Source: Limnohabitans radicicola (GTDB lineage Bacteria; Pseudomonadota; Gammaproteobacteria; Burkholderiales; Burkholderiaceae_C). Taken from it: a DNA stretch of 64,000 nt. Of the stretch, positions 51,688-61,983 are shown one piece after another (position 1 is the first letter of the stretch; the number at the start of each line of letters is the position of its first letter). The notes beneath the pieces were generated by a model, which made no database searches, had not been told where the DNA came from, and worked only from the letters and a program-made list of their open reading frames with translations. The position numbers were made by a program, and so were the translations under genes. The DNA lies in NCBI RefSeq assembly GCF_014837235.1, contig NZ_JACYFT010000004.1, positions 74,883 to 138,882 of the forward strand, in the 5' to 3' direction.

Positions 51688-52660
51688 GGGGACGGATCCG
51701 GTCGATGTGCTGTTGGAGTTCCGGCGGCAAGTCGGCCTGCAGCGCCACGCGCTCGGCCGTGACCGGGTGGTTGAACTGTAAACGCCAAGCGTGCAGGAAC
51801 ATGCGCCTGAGCCCCTGCTTTTGCAACGCCTTGTTCCACTCAAAGTCGCCGTATTTGTCGTCGCCCGCAATCGGGTGGCCGTTGCTGGCCAGATGCACCC
51901 GGATCTGGTGGGTGCGCCCGGTCTTGATCGTGACCTCCAGCAGCGTGGCGCCCGGCAGACGCTCGGCCACCTTGACGAGCGTGATGGAGCGCATGCCGTC
52001 CGGATCTTCGGGCGTGGTCACCTTGACGCGGCGCTCCCCGTCGGGCAATAAAAACTTGTGTAGGGGCTGGTCGATCACCTTGAGCCTGGCGGGCCAGTCG
52101 CCCTGCACCAGGGCCAGGTAGGTCTTGCCGGTTTCGCGTTCGCGGAACTGGTCCTGCAGGTGCTTGAGGGCGCTGCGCTTTTTGGCCACCAGCAAAATGC
52201 CGCTGGTTTCCCGGTCCAGGCGGTGCACCAGCTCCAGCAGCTTGGCCTGGGGCCTGGCCTGGCGCAGCTGCTCGATCACGCCAAAACTCACACCCGAGCC
52301 GCCATGCACTGCCACCCCGGCGGGCTTGTCGATGGCCAGCAGGCTGTCGTCTTCGTGCAACAGCGGGAATTCGCGGCCCGGCGCAGGCCGTGCGGCCTTT
52401 TCGGCTACTTTTTCAGAGATGCGCACGGGCGGCAGACGCACCTCGTCGCCCGCCTCTACCCGCGTCTCGGCCGAGGCGCGGCCTTTGTTGATGCGCACCT
52501 CGCCGCTGCGGATGATCCGGTAGACGTGGGTTTTGGGCACCCCTTTGAGGTGGCGCATGAGGAAATTGTCCAGCCGCTGTCCGGCCGAATCCTCGTCCAC
52601 CACCAGCCATTTGACCGCTGGCGCCGAAACGCCCGGCTTGCCCCCTATAATGTGATTCAC
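51680..52660 (-). CDS. rluC: 23S rRNA pseudouridine synthase RluC
   Basis: 326 residues; in E. coli it modifies U955, U2504 and U2580. An N-terminal S4 domain is near residues 28-85 and the catalytic Asp is in LVHRLDRETSGILLVAKKR near residue 143. The start is GTG 52660 (MNHIIGGKPG). Its first codons overlap a TATAAT-like element for divergent transcription towards rne. No good ribosome site precedes the GTG. Confidence 0.92.
   Translation of the reverse strand: MNHIIGGKPGVSAPAVKWLVVDEDSAGQRLDNFLMRHLKGVPKTHVYRIIRSGEVRINKGRASAETRVEAGDEVRLPPVRISEKVAEKAARPAPGREFPLLHEDDSLLAIDKPAGVAVHGGSGVSFGVIEQLRQARPQAKLLELVHRLDRETSGILLVAKKRSALKHLQDQFRERETGKTYLALVQGDWPARLKVIDQPLHKFLLPDGERRVKVTTPEDPDGMRSITLVKVAERLPGATLLEVTIKTGRTHQIRVHLASNGHPIAGDDKYGDFEWNKALQKQGLRRMFLHAWRLQFNHPVTAERVALQADLPPELQQHIDRIRPHD
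52646..52651 (+). promoter_or_regulatory. Candidate -10 element of rne
   Basis: TATAAT on the plus strand, 601 bp upstream of the rne start and inside the beginning of divergent rluC. The -35 position holds no clear match. If used, rne would have a leader of about 595 nt, comparable in kind to the long autoregulatory leader of E. coli rne. Confidence 0.4.
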
Positions 52661-53251
52661 TGGCTTTTGGCTGTAAGTGGTTGATTTGAATGGAAATGAA
52701 TTCCTGAGGACAGGAGTTTAGTCCACCCACCATGACAAGCCTCACCAGAAGGTCGATGCCACCCCCGGCGTGATTTGCAGACTGAAGGCCCAGAGCCGAC
52801 AGTGGCCAAGCACCCCGAAGGATGGGCCGACGCCCTGAAACACCGATACGGAATACCCAAGCCGAGCAGCCCAACCCCTGTGGTGGAGCTGCCCGGCGGA
52901 TCAAAGCGAGATGGTTGTGTTGTTTGGAACCTTGCTGACCTGGCTGGAGTGGCTCATGAAGCCACAGGCCACCGTCATGCCCTGCGTTGCCGAACCTGTC
53001 CTGGACACCGCAGAACGCCTGCGGCAGTGGACACACCTGAACACCCCCCTGACCTCGCCCCATCCACGCGCCCTGAACCCCATTCCAGAGCCTTCGCTCT
53101 GCTGAATGGCGTTCGCCTACGGCAATTCCCTTCGTTTCTCGGCGTCAGCTTTGGCAACGTGGACCCGTCAATGGGTCGGTTGTAAACCGTGCCGTGCGCA
53201 AGCTGTCCAAGACAGCAGCCCCGGCCGACACTGATAAAGAAGGAACGCATC
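52661..53251 (+). other. 591 bp rluC-rne intergenic region, probable rne leader
   Basis: No credible protein gene is seen; the open frames on both strands lack ribosome sites and family features. The stretch is GC-typical and likely transcribed as the rne 5' untranslated region. I could not fold it reliably by eye and did not find the paired hairpins known from enterobacterial rne leaders. Confidence 0.55.
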
Positions 53252-56098
53252 ATGAAACGGATGCTGATCAACGCCACGCAAGCTGAAGAGCGCCGCCTGG
53301 CCATCGTCGATGGACAAAAACTCCTCGACTACGAAATCGAAATCGAAGGGCGCGAACAGCGCAAGGGCAACATCTACAAAGCCATCGTGACCCGCGTCGA
53401 GCCCTCGCTCGAAGCCTGCTTTGTGGACTACGGTGAAGACCGCCACGGCTTTTTGCCCTTCAAAGAAATCTCTCGCCAATACTTTGCCGAAGGCGTGTCC
53501 GTCAGCCAAGCGCGCATCCAGGACGTCATCAAGGAAGGCCAGTCCCTCTTGGTGCAGGTCGAAAAAGAAGAGCGTGGCAACAAAGGCGCGGCGCTCACCA
53601 CTTTCGTCAGCCTGGCTGGCCGCTACGTGGTGCTCATGCCCAACAACCCCCGTGGCGGTGGCGTCAGTCGCCGCATCGAGGGCGACGACCGGGCCGAGCT
53701 CAAAGAAGCGATGGACCAGCTGGAATACCCCAAGGGCATGTCCATCATCGCCCGCACCGCAGGCATTGGCCGCTCCGCGCCCGAGCTGCAGTGGGACCTG
53801 AACTACCTGCTCAAGCTGTGGAGTGCGATTGACGGTGCCTCACAAGGCAAAGGCGCTTTCCTGATCTATCAGGAATCGAGCCTGGTGATCCGCGCCATCC
53901 GCGACTACTTCAACAACGACATCGGCGACATCCTGATCGACACCGACGACATCTACGAACAGGCTCAGCAGTTCATGAGCCACGTGATGCCCGAGTTCGC
54001 CCCGCGCGTGAAGCGCTACCGCGATGACGCGCCGCTGTTCAGCCGCTTCCAGATCGAGCACCAGATCGAGTCGGCCTATGCCCGCACCGTGCAGCTGCCC
54101 TCCGGCGGCGCCATCGTGATCGACCACACCGAAGCGCTGGTGAGCGTGGACGTGAACTCGGCGCGCGCCATCAAGGGTGGTGACATCGAAGAAACCGCTA
54201 CGCGCACCAACCTGGAAGCCGCTGACGAAGTGGCCCGCCAAATGCGCCTGCGCGACCTGGGTGGCCTGATCGTGATCGACTTCATCGACATGGAAGAGTC
54301 GAAAAACCGCCGCGAAGTGGAAAACCGCCTGCGCGACGCCCTGCGCCAGGACCGTGCCCGTGTGCAATTCGGCACCATCAGCAAGTTCGGCCTCATGGAA
54401 ATGAGCCGCCAGCGTCTGAAGCCTGCCCTGTCCGAAGGCGCGTCCATCCCCTGCCCCCGCTGCGGCGGCGCTGGCCACATCCGCGACACCGAAAGCTCGG
54501 CGCTGCAAATCCTGCGCATCATCCAGGAAGAGTCCATGAAGGACAACACCGCCGCCGTGCACGCCCAAGTGCCCGTCGAAGTGGCCGCCTTCCTGCTCAA
54601 CGAAAAGCGCCCCGAAATTGCCAAGATCGAACTGCAGCAACGCATCAGTGTGCTGCTGGTCCCCAACAAGTCGCTGGAAACCCCGCACTACAAACTCGAG
54701 CGCCTGAAACACGACGACCCGCGCCTGGACCGCATCGAGGCCAGCTACAAGATGGCCGAGGAAATCGAAGACGCCACCACCGTGACCCGTCGTTCGCAAG
54801 AGCCCACCAACAAGCAAACGCCTGTCATCAAAGGGGTGCTGCCCGATGCGCCCGCGCCAGTGGCTCCTCCCAAGCCAGAACCTGCCCCTGCAGCGGTCAA
54901 GGCCAAGCCAGCAGCGGCTGCACCAGCGCCTGCCGCCAGCGGTGGTTTCTTTGGCTGGCTCAAGAGCCTGTTCGGTGGCAGCAGCACCAGCGCTGCGCCT
55001 GCCGCACCTGAAAAGAAAGAAGAAAAGCGCGAAGGCCGCAATGGCCGACGTGAGGGTGGCCGCGAAGGCGGTCGCGATGGCCGCCGTGGTGGCCGTGGCG
55101 AGCGCACTGAACGCGGCGAAGGCGTGCAAGGCGAAGGCCGCAATGGCCGCCGCCAAGCCGGCGAAGGCCGTGGCGACAAGGTCGAAGGCGAACAACGTGC
55201 ACCACGCGGTGAACGCTCGGAGCGTGGTGAACGCGGCGGTCGCCGCCAGGAACCACGCGGTGAAGCCCGCGAAGCCCTGGGCAACAACGAAGCTGGCACA
55301 GAGTCCACCGAGCGCAACGAACGCCCCGCACGTGGCGAGCGCGGCGAAGGTGGCCGCCGTGAACGCAGCGAAAGCGGCCGTGGCGAACGTGGTGAAGGCG
55401 GTCGCCGTGAACGCGGCGAGCGTCGCCAGGAACGCGCCCCCGCCGAGGCCCTGACAGCCGAGACTCCGGTGGCCACCACCGAAGGCCAGGACAACGCCCC
55501 GAGCGACAACGCGGGCACGCCAGAGAACAACGGCGAACGCCGTGAGCGCCGCTCACGCGACCGTTACGGCCGTGACCGCCGCGAGCGCACAGGCGAGCCC
55601 CGCGCAGATGTTGCTGCCGATGGCACAGCCCCGTCAGAAACCTCTGCCGACGCGCCCGAAGCGGCAGGCAACGACCGCCCTCAACGCTCGTACTTCGAGC
55701 GCGCAGCCCAGACGACGGCCGTTGACAGCGCTGCCGCTCCTGCAGCCGAGCCTGTTGCAACCGCCCCCATGGTGGCTGAACCCGCGGTGGCCAGTTCCGC
55801 ATCGGTAGCTGCGCCAACGCCTTCAGCAGGCGCACCTGCGGCATCCACATCGGGCATGCCCCGCGTGGGCAGTTACACCCTGCCCATCGAGTCACTGAAC
55901 CAGATCGCCAAGGACTCAGGTCTGCAGTGGGTGAACTCCGACGCCGACAAGATCGCTGCCGTGCAGGCGGCCATCGCTGCGGAGCCCAAGCCTGTGCATG
56001 TCCCACGCGAACGTCCCCCTGCAGTGGTCATTGACGCGGGCCCCCTGGTTCTGGTGGAAACCCGCAAAGACCTGAAAAACATGAACTTGCCCTTCTGA
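53252..56098 (+). CDS. rne: Ribonuclease E
   Basis: 948 residues. The N-terminal half has the S1 domain (about residues 35-125), the DNase-I-like catalytic region with [18 protein letters not shown] and [10 protein letters not shown], and the zinc link CPRCGGAGH near residue 405. The C-terminal half, from about residue 530, is unstructured. [13 protein letters not shown] near residue 565 is a likely amphipathic membrane anchor, followed by Arg/Gly/Glu-rich repeats (units like [11 protein letters not shown]) and an Ala/Pro-rich part. The last segment, [20 protein letters not shown], is a conserved tail. The start is ATG 53252 after AAGGA. Confidence 0.95.
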   Translation: MKRMLINATQAEERRLAIVDGQKLLDYEIEIEGREQRKGNIYKAIVTRVEPSLEACFVDYGEDRHGFLPFKEISRQYFAEGVSVSQARIQDVIKEGQSLLVQVEKEERGNKGAALTTFVSLAGRYVVLMPNNPRGGGVSRRIEGDDRAELKEAMDQLEYPKGMSIIARTAGIGRSAPELQWDLNYLLKLWSAIDGASQGKGAFLIYQESSLVIRAIRDYFNNDIGDILIDTDDIYEQAQQFMSHVMPEFAPRVKRYRDDAPLFSRFQIEHQIESAYARTVQLPSGGAIVIDHTEALVSVDVNSARAIKGGDIEETATRTNLEAADEVARQMRLRDLGGLIVIDFIDMEESKNRREVENRLRDALRQDRARVQFGTISKFGLMEMSRQRLKPALSEGASIPCPRCGGAGHIRDTESSALQILRIIQEESMKDNTAAVHAQVPVEVAAFLLNEKRPEIAKIELQQRISVLLVPNKSLETPHYKLERLKHDDPRLDRIEASYKMAEEIEDATTVTRRSQEPTNKQTPVIKGVLPDAPAPVAPPKPEPAPAAVKAKPAAAAPAPAASGGFFGWLKSLFGGSSTSAAPAAPEKKEEKREGRNGRREGGREGGRDGRRGGRGERTERGEGVQGEGRNGRRQAGEGRGDKVEGEQRAPRGERSERGERGGRRQEPRGEAREALGNNEAGTESTERNERPARGERGEGGRRERSESGRGERGEGGRRERGERRQERAPAEALTAETPVATTEGQDNAPSDNAGTPENNGERRERRSRDRYGRDRRERTGEPRADVAADGTAPSETSADAPEAAGNDRPQRSYFERAAQTTAVDSAAAPAAEPVATAPMVAEPAVASSASVAAPTPSAGAPAASTSGMPRVGSYTLPIESLNQIAKDSGLQWVNSDADKIAAVQAAIAAEPKPVHVPRERPPAVVIDAGPLVLVETRKDLKNMNLPF

Positions 56099-56137
56099 AG
56101 CAGTTCATGAATGGTCACAGTCGATGACCATGTGCTC

Positions 56138-56169
56138 AAAGGCCTCTCGCGCAAGCGAGAGGCCTTTTT
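56138..56169. terminator. Terminator after rne, usable in both directions
   Basis: aaaggcctctcgc (56138-56150) pairs with gcgagaggccttt (56155-56167), 13 bp, with a GCAA tetraloop and TTTTT on the plus strand (56165-56169). It lies between convergent rne and the MFS gene, whose stop codon begins at 56169. Confidence 0.9.
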
Positions 56170-57401
56170 CATGCCCTGTGTGACAGGCGTCTGGCGCGCC
56201 ACAACAGCCACACCGCAATGCCGAGGTTGAGCGCATTCCACAGCACGCCATTGATGAAGGCCGCATGGTAGGAGCCGGTGAGGTCAAACACCTTGCCCGA
56301 CATCCAGCCGCCCAGCGCCATGCCCACCAGCGTGGCCATGATGATGGCCCCCACACGGGCACCCACCTCGGCCACCGGGAAATGCTCGCGCACGATGATG
56401 GCGTAAGACGGCACCAGCCCGCCCTGGAACAAACCGAACAGGGCCGAAATCACATAGAGCGACACCAGCCCGTCAAACGGCAGGAACAGCAGCAAGGCCA
56501 CCCCTTGCAGGATCGAGCCCATCAGCAAGGTGCGCAGGCCACCAATGCGGTCGCAAATCGCTCCGGAAATCAGGCGACTGACGATGCCGCAGGCGAGCAT
56601 GAGCGAGAGCATTTCCGCACCACGTGCTGCGCCAAACCCCAGGTCGGTGCAATAGGCCACGATGTGCACCTGCGGCATGGCCATGGCCACGCAACAAGCC
56701 AGCCCGGCCACGCACAAAAGCGTCTGAGCCTTGCCCAACGACAGCCCAAAAGGCCGCTGCGACTGCAGGGCCTGCGCACTGCCTGCGGCGGGCATGGCGA
56801 CCCGCGGTGGCCGCTGGCGCATCAGAAAACTCAGCAACACCATGCCCACGCCACACACCACCCCCAGCGCAATGTAGGTGCTGCGCCAGCCGTGCGTCTC
56901 GACACCGCGCTGGGCCAAAGCGGGCCAGATCGTGCCCGCCACGTAGTTGCCGCTGGCACACACCGCCACCGCGATGCCCCGGCGCTTGTCCCACCACAGC
57001 GAAGTGTCGGCCACCAAAGGACCAAAAGTCGATGAACTGCCCAAAAGACCGAGCAGCAGCGCATGGGCTGCGGCAAACCACCAGATGTTGGTGGACAGCC
57101 CGGCCAGAATGAACCCCAGCCCGATGAACACGCCGCCCATGAGCGCCGTGCGGTGCACCCCTGCCCGATCGGCCAGGCGCCCCATGAAAATGCCGCCCAG
57201 GCCAAAGCCCAGCATCATGGCGGTGTAGGGCATGGACGCATCGGCGCGCGAAACACCGAACTCGGCCTGCACCGCAGGCAGCACCACCGCCACCACATAC
57301 ATGCAGCTGCCTCCCAGCGTCATCAGGCCCAGGGTGACCAGCAAACGCCAGGCCGCGTAGCGGGAATCAATGAGGTGCGCTGGGGCGGCTGGAGGTGTCA
57401 T
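56169..57401 (-). CDS. MFS transporter, monocarboxylate/oxalate-formate type
   Basis: 410 residues with 12 hydrophobic helices. The loop 2-3 motif GRLADRAGVHRTALMGG is near residue 75, and its repeat CDRIGGLRTLLMG is near residue 285. The domain type resembles MCT/OFA transporters of organic acids. Substrate unknown. The gene is isolated, with its own promoter region of about 99 bp shared with the divergent PsiF-repeat gene. Confidence 0.82.
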   Translation of the reverse strand: MTPPAAPAHLIDSRYAAWRLLVTLGLMTLGGSCMYVVAVVLPAVQAEFGVSRADASMPYTAMMLGFGLGGIFMGRLADRAGVHRTALMGGVFIGLGFILAGLSTNIWWFAAAHALLLGLLGSSSTFGPLVADTSLWWDKRRGIAVAVCASGNYVAGTIWPALAQRGVETHGWRSTYIALGVVCGVGMVLLSFLMRQRPPRVAMPAAGSAQALQSQRPFGLSLGKAQTLLCVAGLACCVAMAMPQVHIVAYCTDLGFGAARGAEMLSLMLACGIVSRLISGAICDRIGGLRTLLMGSILQGVALLLFLPFDGLVSLYVISALFGLFQGGLVPSYAIIVREHFPVAEVGARVGAIIMATLVGMALGGWMSGKVFDLTGSYHAAFINGVLWNALNLGIAVWLLWRARRLSHRA

Positions 57402-57500
57402 GGTTTCAGGTTATCAGCCCGCAGAACCGCAGCATGGCAAATGCGGGACAAACCGTCGAAATGGAATTATGATTTTGGTGAATAAATCCACAGATTCACT

Positions 57501-57752
57501 ATGAAATCATTTTTATCATTTGTTTTGCTGGCCGGTTTGAGCAGTCTGAGCTGGGCGCAGGAGAGTTCCTGCAACGCCGCCGCTGCCAACAAGAAACTGG
57601 CCGGGGCCGCCAAAAACGCGTTTTTGAAAAAGTGCGAAAAAGACGCCACGGCCAAATGCGAAGCGGCCGCCGCAGAACGCAAACTCGCAGGCGCAGCCAA
57701 GAACAGCAACATCCAAAAGTGCGTCAAGGAAGCTGTCGGCGAAGCCAGCTGA
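57501..57752 (+). CDS. PsiF-repeat secreted protein
   Basis: 83 residues. A signal peptide of about 19 residues ends in LSWAQ. Two tandem PsiF repeats follow: CNAAAANKKLAGAAKNAFLKKC and CEAAAAERKLAGAAKNSNIQKC in shortened form CNAAAANKKLAGAAK and CEAAAAERKLAGAAK, each closed by a cysteine. PsiF is phosphate-starvation-inducible in E. coli; the molecular role is unknown. A -10-like TATGAT occurs upstream near 57468. Confidence 0.85.
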   Translation: MKSFLSFVLLAGLSSLSWAQESSCNAAAANKKLAGAAKNAFLKKCEKDATAKCEAAAAERKLAGAAKNSNIQKCVKEAVGEAS

Positions 57753-57758
57753 CGCGCC

Positions 57759-58052
57759 ATGCGGGCTTGCGCCCCTCACCCGTCCAGTGCAGCAGGCGCG
57801 CGGTGCTGGCTTGCTTGGCTGCTGACGGCGTGCCATGCCCTCAGTGGGGCCGCCCAACTCCAGCCTGGTTGGGCTTGGCATTACAGACAATACCAACACG
57901 AGCAGTCCCCCGAAGACCGTCAAATCTACAGCGAAACCGAACAACTGGCCCGCCAGAACCAACGCGGCCTTTGGCAGGGCAACACCCCGCCCGAGCCGCC
58001 TTGGGACTACCGGGTTCGCATCAAAGCCGAACGCCCCACATCCAAGCCATGA
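57759..58052 (+). pseudogene. Staphylococcal-nuclease-like C-terminal remnant
   Basis: 97 residues. The part from about residue 33 (QLQPGWAWHYRQYQHEQSPE, then LARQNQRGLWQG and PPWDYR) matches the C-terminal end of secreted thermonuclease-like proteins. The catalytic N-terminal beta-barrel with its Arg and Glu residues is missing. A hydrophobic stretch (WLAWLLTACHALSGAA) precedes it and could serve as a signal sequence. It lies 6 bp after the PsiF-repeat gene in the same frame. It is either a broken gene or a reduced secreted protein. Confidence 0.6.
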
Positions 58053-58058
58053 CCGGCT

Positions 58059-59327
58059 TCAACCCGGACGCGCCATGCTGCAACTGCTGGGCAAGCGGGC
58101 CTGCTCGGCGCTGACCTGGCGGATCACGCGAAAGCCGTAGCCCGAGCCCTCGACGTCGAACTTGACACCTGGGGCTCCCTGACGCTCCATGACGCCCACC
58201 GCCAGAGGCTGCTGGAACTGGTGGTCCTCTGCGCGCATGAAGCCGGTCCGCCCGGCCATGCTGACGCGGGCTTTCTCCAGCTGCTGGGCCACGGCCAGGG
58301 GTTCGGCAGTCCCGGCTTTCTCCACCGCCTGGACATAGGCCTCGACCAGGAGCTGCATGCGCAGGTGCACATAGTCCTCGGCGGTCTTGGGAAAGCGCTG
58401 ACGGAAGGACTGGTAAAAAGCTTCGCTGGCTTGCCCCGGCACATTGGGCAGCCAGTCGGCCACCGCGATCACACGGCCCACGCCCGCCTCACCCAAGGCT
58501 GCAGGCGCGCCCAGTGCATTGCCATAAAAGGTGTAGAACTTGCCCTCGTACCCGGCTTCGCGCGCAGCCTTGACCAGGAGCGTCAGGTCGTTGCCCCAGT
58601 TGCCGGTGATGACGGCTTGCGCGCCCGAGGCCTTGATCTTGGAGGCATAAGGCAAAAAGTCTTTCACCCGGCCCATGGGGTGCAGCTCGTCGCCCACGAT
58701 TTTGACGTCGGGCCGCAGGCTTTCGAGCTGTCGGCGCGCTTCGCGCAGCACGGCCTGGCCAAAGCTGTAATCCTGCCCGATCAGGTAGGCGGATTTGACC
58801 GTTTTATCGTCCTTGAGCACCTGCATCAGGGCGGTCATGCGCATGTCGGCGTGGGCGTCAAAACGGAAATGCCAGAAGCTGCATTTCTCGTTGGTCAGCA
58901 CAGGGTCGACGGCCGAGTAATTGAGGAACAGCACCCGTTTGCCCGGTTCGCGTTCGTTGTGCTTGTTGATCGCGTCGACCAGCGCCAGCGCGTTCGACGA
59001 GGAATTGCCCTGCAGCACGACCTGCGCGCCATCGTCCACCGCCGAGCGCAGGGCCGACAGGGCCTCTTCGTTCTGGCCCTTGCTGTCGTAGCGCTGCAGC
59101 TCCAGCAGGCGCATGCCCTGGGCGGTCCGGGCGCCCCCACGGGCATTGACCCGCTCCACCGCCCAGGCGATGTTGCGCACCACGGCCTCTCCTGTGTTGG
59201 CAAAGGGACCGGACAGGCTCTCGATCAACGCGAGCCGAATGGGTGTGGATGTCTGGGAAAAAGCAGGAAACATCGCTGCAGCGCAGGCCAGGCCCAGCAC
59301 CGCACGACGAAACAAGTTCGTTCGCAT
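58059..59327 (-). CDS. Periplasmic substrate-binding protein, branched-chain amino-acid type
   Basis: 422 residues. A signal peptide of about 24 residues ends in AAAMFPAFSQ. The Leu/Ile/Val-binding (type 1 periplasmic) fold is seen in IRLALIESLSGPFANTGEA near residue 30 and YLIGQDYSFGQAVLREARRQ near residue 180. No permease or ATPase genes are nearby, so its transporter is encoded elsewhere or it acts as a sensor. Ligand unknown. It is convergent with the nuclease remnant, and its start is 21 bp downstream of rpiA on the same strand. Confidence 0.85.
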   Translation of the reverse strand: MRTNLFRRAVLGLACAAAMFPAFSQTSTPIRLALIESLSGPFANTGEAVVRNIAWAVERVNARGGARTAQGMRLLELQRYDSKGQNEEALSALRSAVDDGAQVVLQGNSSSNALALVDAINKHNEREPGKRVLFLNYSAVDPVLTNEKCSFWHFRFDAHADMRMTALMQVLKDDKTVKSAYLIGQDYSFGQAVLREARRQLESLRPDVKIVGDELHPMGRVKDFLPYASKIKASGAQAVITGNWGNDLTLLVKAAREAGYEGKFYTFYGNALGAPAALGEAGVGRVIAVADWLPNVPGQASEAFYQSFRQRFPKTAEDYVHLRMQLLVEAYVQAVEKAGTAEPLAVAQQLEKARVSMAGRTGFMRAEDHQFQQPLAVGVMERQGAPGVKFDVEGSGYGFRVIRQVSAEQARLPSSCSMARPG

Positions 59328-59348
59328 GAAAAAACAGTAGAAGAAAAA

Positions 59349-60020
59349 TCAGAACTTCAGGGTCTTGACGCCTTGCGCCGTGCCCAACAAACAGACCTGC
59401 GCTTTTTGCAGCGCAAACACGCCCACCGTGACCACACCCGGCCACTGGCTGACGGTGTTTTCAAAGGCCACCGGGTCGGTGATCTTCAGGCCCTTCACGT
59501 CCACAATGTGCTGACCGTTGTCGGTGACCAGCGGCTGGCCGTCTTTGAGGCGTACGGCGGCGCTGCCGCCCATGGCCGCGAACTGACGCATGACCCGGGC
59601 CGTGGCCATGGGGATCACTTCGACCGGCAAAGGAAAGGCGCCCAGGGCGTCCACCAGCTTGCTCTCGTCGGCAATGCAGACAAACTGCTTGCTTTGCGCG
59701 GCCACAATTTTTTCGCGGGTCAATGCCGCACCGCCGCCCTTGACCATGTGACCCTGGTGGTCGATCTCGTCAGCGCCGTCGATGTAGACCGACAAACTTT
59801 CGACCTCGTTGCTGTCGAACACCGGGATGCCCAGGGCCTTGAGGCGCACGGTGGAGGCTTCGGAGCTGGACACCGCGCCCTGGATCTGGTCTTTCATCGA
59901 GGCCAGCGCGTCGATGAATTTGTTGACTGTGGAGCCCGTGCCCACGCCGACGATTTCGCCGGGGACAACGTATTGCAGGGCGGCCTGGCCCACCAGGGCT
60001 TTGAGTTCGTCTTGGGTCAT
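59349..60020 (-). CDS. rpiA: Ribose-5-phosphate isomerase A
   Basis: 223 residues; interconverts ribose 5-phosphate and ribulose 5-phosphate. [17 protein letters not shown] is near residue 22, [19 protein letters not shown] near residue 80 holds active-site residues, and [19 protein letters not shown] is near residue 150. It is divergent from pyrD with a 49 bp gap. Confidence 0.95.
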   Translation of the reverse strand: MTQDELKALVGQAALQYVVPGEIVGVGTGSTVNKFIDALASMKDQIQGAVSSSEASTVRLKALGIPVFDSNEVESLSVYIDGADEIDHQGHMVKGGGAALTREKIVAAQSKQFVCIADESKLVDALGAFPLPVEVIPMATARVMRQFAAMGGSAAVRLKDGQPLVTDNGQHIVDVKGLKITDPVAFENTVSQWPGVVTVGVFALQKAQVCLLGTAQGVKTLKF

Positions 60021-60069
60021 GGGGAATTCCGGGTCTGAGACAATCTGGGGATCAACCCGGAATTATCCA

Positions 60070-61113
60070 ATGTCCCTGATCCCTTACGCCCTGGCCCGCT
60101 CGTTTTTGTTCAAGATGGACCCCGAAGAGGCCCATGAATTGACCATCGAGGGCCTGGCCCGCACCCAAAATACGCCCCTGGACCGTGTCTACCGCCAGCC
60201 CTTTGTGGCCCAACCCATCACACTGGCGGGTTTGCAATTTCCGAACCGTGTCGGCCTGGCCGCAGGTCTCGACAAAAACGCCCGCTGCATCGACGGCCTG
60301 GGCGCCATGGGTTTCGGTTTTGTCGAAGTCGGCACTGTCACCCCCAAGGCGCAGCCCGGGAACCCCAAGCCCCGCATGTTCCGCCTGCCCGAGGCCAATG
60401 CACTCATCAACCGCCTGGGCTTCAACAACGACGGGCTGGACGCCTTCATCGCCAACGTCAAGCGCTCCAGGTTCCGCCAGCAAGGTCGCCTCTTGGGCCT
60501 GAACATCGGCAAAAACGCCGCCACCCCGATTGAAAACGCCACCGACGATTATTTGATCGCACTGGCAGGCGTGTACCCGCATGCCGACTACGTGACGGTG
60601 AACATCTCCAGCCCCAACACCAAGAACCTGCGCGCCCTGCAAAGCGACGAGGCGCTCGACGGCCTGCTGGGGGCCCTGGTGGCACGGCGCGAAGAACTGG
60701 CTGCCGAACACGGCCGCCGCGTGCCCATGTTCCTCAAAATCGCGCCCGATCTGGACGAAACCCAGGTGGGTGTGATCGCCGCCACGCTGCAAAAACATGG
60801 CATGGACGGCGTGATCGCCACCAACACCACGCTGGCGCGGGACGCGGTGAGCGGCCTGCCGCATGCCGAAGAAATGGGCGGCCTGTCCGGCTCCCCCGTG
60901 CTCGAAGGCAGCAACCGCGTGATCCGTTTGCTGCGTGCAGCACTGGGCAAAGACTTCCCCATCATCGGCGTGGGCGGCATCCTGAGCGGGCACGACGCGA
61001 TCGCCAAGATCGAAGCCGGGGCCGATGTGGTGCAGATCTACACCGGACTGATCTACAAAGGCCCGGCACTGGTCACCGAGGTGGCGAGTGCGCTGCAGCA
61101 GATGAAGCGCTGA
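60070..61113 (+). CDS. pyrD: Dihydroorotate dehydrogenase (quinone)
   Basis: 347 residues; membrane-associated class 2 enzyme of pyrimidine synthesis that reduces quinone. [20 protein letters not shown] is near residue 58, [14 protein letters not shown] is near residue 115, [14 protein letters not shown] near residue 178 contains the catalytic Ser, and [20 protein letters not shown] is near residue 300. The start is ATG 60070 ([14 protein letters not shown]), whose N-terminus is the quinone-binding helix pair. Confidence 0.95.
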   Translation: MSLIPYALARSFLFKMDPEEAHELTIEGLARTQNTPLDRVYRQPFVAQPITLAGLQFPNRVGLAAGLDKNARCIDGLGAMGFGFVEVGTVTPKAQPGNPKPRMFRLPEANALINRLGFNNDGLDAFIANVKRSRFRQQGRLLGLNIGKNAATPIENATDDYLIALAGVYPHADYVTVNISSPNTKNLRALQSDEALDGLLGALVARREELAAEHGRRVPMFLKIAPDLDETQVGVIAATLQKHGMDGVIATNTTLARDAVSGLPHAEEMGGLSGSPVLEGSNRVIRLLRAALGKDFPIIGVGGILSGHDAIAKIEAGADVVQIYTGLIYKGPALVTEVASALQQMKR

Positions 61114-61117
61114 GCGT

Positions 61118-61936
61118 TCAGTCCTTGAAATACACCAGCTGGTGCGTGCTCGCGAGCAACTGACCTTCGGGGCTCCAGAGTTCGCCCGTCTGGTCAAAGT
61201 AGCCGTGGCGGTAGTTGAGCGCTTTGGCCACGCCCAGCACGTGGCGCTCGCCCACCTGCGCCAGCAAGGCGCTGTCGGCGTGGAAATAGGTCGTCAATGA
61301 CACCGTGCCGATGAGTGCTCGGCGGCGACGGCGAACAAAAATGCGCGGGAAAAAACTGTCGCTCATGGCCGCCAGCGAGGCGAAGTCCATCGCCCGCGCA
61401 GGCTCGTCGCGCACCCACAGGGTGGAGCGCGAGTGGGTTTGTTCTTGTTCGTCAAAGGCCGTCGGGAAAGCTCCTTCGACAAAGCGCATGTCGTAGCGCT
61501 GCGGCCAGGCGGGCATGCCCTTGACAGGCATGCGGTGCAAGGCGTCAGGCGCGGGCACATGGGCGGGCATCACGGCCTCGACATCCGACCAGGTCTCGCG
61601 CCGCACGGCAAACACGGCGGTGGCGGTGGCCACCACGCCTTCTGTCTGGTGGGCTTCGATGATCCAGTGCTGAGTGGAGCGGTTGGTGCGCATGGGCCGG
61701 GCTACAAACCGGATGTCGCCATCGGCCACCGGGGCCGCAAAATTGACCGTGAGCGCCACCGGCTCACCCAGGCGCTCGGGGTGCAGCATGGCCGCCTGCA
61801 ACAACTGCGCTGAGGTGGTGCCGCCAAAGGGCCCGACCATGTTGGCGTAGGCCGGGTGGGTCTGGCCTGTGAATTCGTGGGGCGCGTCCTGCAGTGCAGA
61901 GGCACGCAAATCAATGGCTTCGTCAAACGGATGCAT
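61118..61936 (-). CDS. Acyl-CoA thioesterase, TesB-like double hotdog
   Basis: 272 residues with two hotdog domains. The N-terminal half has MVGPFGGTTSAQLLQAAMLHP near residue 34 and FAAPVADGDIRFVARPMRTN near residue 70. The C-terminal half has a strand pattern with SLTTYFHA near residue 210. The family hydrolyses acyl-CoA esters. Its start is 47 bp from the end of the FAD oxidase gene on the same strand, so co-transcription is likely. It is convergent with pyrD. Confidence 0.78.
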   Translation of the reverse strand: MHPFDEAIDLRASALQDAPHEFTGQTHPAYANMVGPFGGTTSAQLLQAAMLHPERLGEPVALTVNFAAPVADGDIRFVARPMRTNRSTQHWIIEAHQTEGVVATATAVFAVRRETWSDVEAVMPAHVPAPDALHRMPVKGMPAWPQRYDMRFVEGAFPTAFDEQEQTHSRSTLWVRDEPARAMDFASLAAMSDSFFPRIFVRRRRRALIGTVSLTTYFHADSALLAQVGERHVLGVAKALNYRHGYFDQTGELWSPEGQLLASTHQLVYFKD

Positions 61937-61983
61937 GACGACATGATCGCGCAGCTGCACATGCCGCGCTGTCCCGCAAGCGA

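Noticed and set aside
52731-52772. 13-codon ORF in the rne leader
   Set aside because: The nearest AGGAG is about 17 nt away, and the peptide has no regulatory codon run.
55021-55600. Repeats in rne as a CRISPR or DNA repeat array
   Set aside because: The periodicity is in coding triplets for Arg/Gly/Glu within an open rne frame, without constant repeats and unique spacers.
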